Origin: Chlamydiia bacterium
Lineage (GTDB): Bacteria; Chlamydiota; Chlamydiia; Chlamydiales; FEN-1388
DNA: 6,610 nt
Assembly: GCA_023269335.1 (NCBI GenBank)
Contig: JAHFTM010000105.1
Coordinates: forward strand, 1-6,610
Reading direction: 5' to 3'
Position numbers and translations under genes: made by a program. Below the pieces are notes generated by a model, which was given only the letters and a program-made list of their open reading frames with translations, had not been told where the DNA came from and ran no database searches. Shown in pieces: positions 5,699 to 6,610 of this stretch; the stretch's first letter is position 1, and every line of letters begins with the position of its first letter.

Positions 5699-6610
5699 TT
5701 ACGTTTCACGAAAAAGTTTTTCTAACGGACTATTCAAATCAAAATTCAGCGTAAAAAGCTGCTGTATTTTTGTAAGAATCTCTTGGATACTATCTGTGAA
5801 TGGATTTATCTGTTTTAGCTTGTGTGGACGGCAATAAAGGCCCCAGGTTGAAACTCTCCCACGTTGGCCTGCAAATTTGTATGTCCAGTGAGCCCAAGAT
5901 ATCTTTTTTTCCTGCAGTTGTGTGATGAACTTTTTGATTTTGTCAGATTCATCGTAGGGTTGAAAGTTAAATTCACCGATATAAATTGGCACTTGCAAAG
6001 TTTTCTGCAGCTCACCAAACTGCACCAGTTTTTTCTCAAGACCTGCAAGAAATTCACTTTCTAATTTTTTACCTTTGGCATAAATGTGAGTACTGAATAC
6101 AACATTTTTCCAACCCTTTTTTGCAGGATCTGGAATGTGCTTGATGCCTTTAAAGCCATCTTCGATAAAAATCAGGTGCCGCTTGTCGATCTTGCGGATA
6201 GCCTGATACATCAAGTCATGTACAAGGTGCAGCTCTTTACGGCTTTGAATCCCCATAGGCTCATTCATTAGATCATAGCCTGCGACTTCTGGTGGATCTT
6301 TATAACGCTCAGCAATTTTTTCCCACACGCTGATTGTCTTTTTCACCATCTCAGGATTGCTAAACATCTGGTTGCTATTTTCACAGCCTGTATGCTGGGC
6401 AGTGCTTTGCCTGCCGTAGGTGCCATGCATATCAAGAATGACGTACAGGCCGCGCTTTTTTGCAGCTGCTATGGCAGCATCGAAGAGTGGAAACAAACCA
6501 TCAGGCTCATCCATACTGTCACAAAGAAATGGCAGACGAACGCTGTTGAGCCCTGCCGCTTCGATCTTCGAAAAGTCAGCATCCGAGACCCACGCTTGAC
6601 GCAACGCCTT
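5699..6610 (-). CDS. Glycoside hydrolase family 5 (cellulase-like) enzyme, N-terminus outside the window
   Basis: GH5 enzymes are retaining (beta/alpha)8-barrel hydrolases acting on beta-linked glycans such as cellulose, mannan or glycosphingolipids. Numbering from the codon at 6604, all eight residues conserved in the family can be placed: Arg23 (SVRLP), His60 (LDMHG), Asn114-Glu115 (DLMNEP, the acid/base), His173 and Tyr175 (STHIY), Glu211 (YIGEFN, the nucleophile) and Trp240 (WAHW). The enzyme therefore looks active. The frame is open to the right edge through 6610; the TTG at 6604 is just an internal codon, since the first barrel strand and any signal peptide must lie further upstream. 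The C-terminal tail after about residue 275 is short, with no carbohydrate-binding module. Substrate cannot be read from the sequence. Candidates for an amoeba-dwelling bacterium include cyst-wall cellulose or host glycolipids, but this is inference. It is first of three same-strand genes, 80 bases before the next. Confidence 0.93.
   Translation of the reverse strand, partial: KALRQAWVSDADFSKIEAAGLNSVRLPFLCDSMDEPDGLFPLFDAAIAAAKKRGLYVILDMHGTYGRQSTAQHTGCENSNQMFSNPEMVKKTISVWEKIAERYKDPPEVAGYDLMNEPMGIQSRKELHLVHDLMYQAIRKIDKRHLIFIEDGFKGIKHIPDPAKKGWKNVVFSTHIYAKGKKLESEFLAGLEKKLVQFGELQKTLQVPIYIGEFNFQPYDESDKIKKFITQLQEKKISWAHWTYKFAGQRGRVSTWGLYCRPHKLKQINPFTDSIQEILTKIQQLFTLNFDLNSPLEKLFRET

Noticed and set aside
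1..6610. tRNA, rRNA, CRISPR array or insertion sequence
   Set aside because: I saw no clover-leaf or rRNA-like stretch, no regularly spaced direct repeats, and no transposase motifs or terminal inverted repeats.

Overview
The window most likely comes from a member of the Chlamydiota, probably one of the amoeba-associated 'environmental' lineages rather than Chlamydia itself. This is inferred from a chlamydial-looking YbaB protein that follows what appears to be the end of dnaX, the order I recall from chlamydial genomes, combined with accessory genes that classical Chlamydia lacks. The DNA is moderately AT-rich. I could run no database search, so the lineage is an inference from remembered families.

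Layout. Positions 1-601 (plus strand) are housekeeping: the C-terminus of a DnaX-like protein, then ybaB. Positions 584-1036 (minus) hold a YkgJ-type cysteine-cluster gene whose reading frame is intact except for one in-frame TAG. Positions 1194-2942 (minus) encode a large, unrecognised multi-hairpin membrane protein. A divergent AT-rich intergenic region (2943-3206) contains a strong bulged stem-loop just ahead of the ribosome binding site of a small secreted protein (3207-3701, plus).

From 6610 back to 3698 (minus) three genes run head-to-tail and could be one transcript. They are a glycoside hydrolase family 5 enzyme cut by the window edge, a 470-residue protein with His and Cys placed as in permuted papain-like folds, and a HIT-family protein carrying a lipoprotein signal peptide. 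The HIT gene meets the small secreted gene tail to tail, and their two stop codons share one TTAA.

Taken together, at least two of the proteins after the housekeeping block carry export signals and one more is a membrane protein. The region reads as an accessory envelope or host-interaction segment. The points most worth checking are the nonsense-interrupted YkgJ gene, the HIT lipoprotein whose lipidated cysteine is also the expected first cysteine of the HIT CxxC motif, the four-fold hairpin protein and the structured leader.
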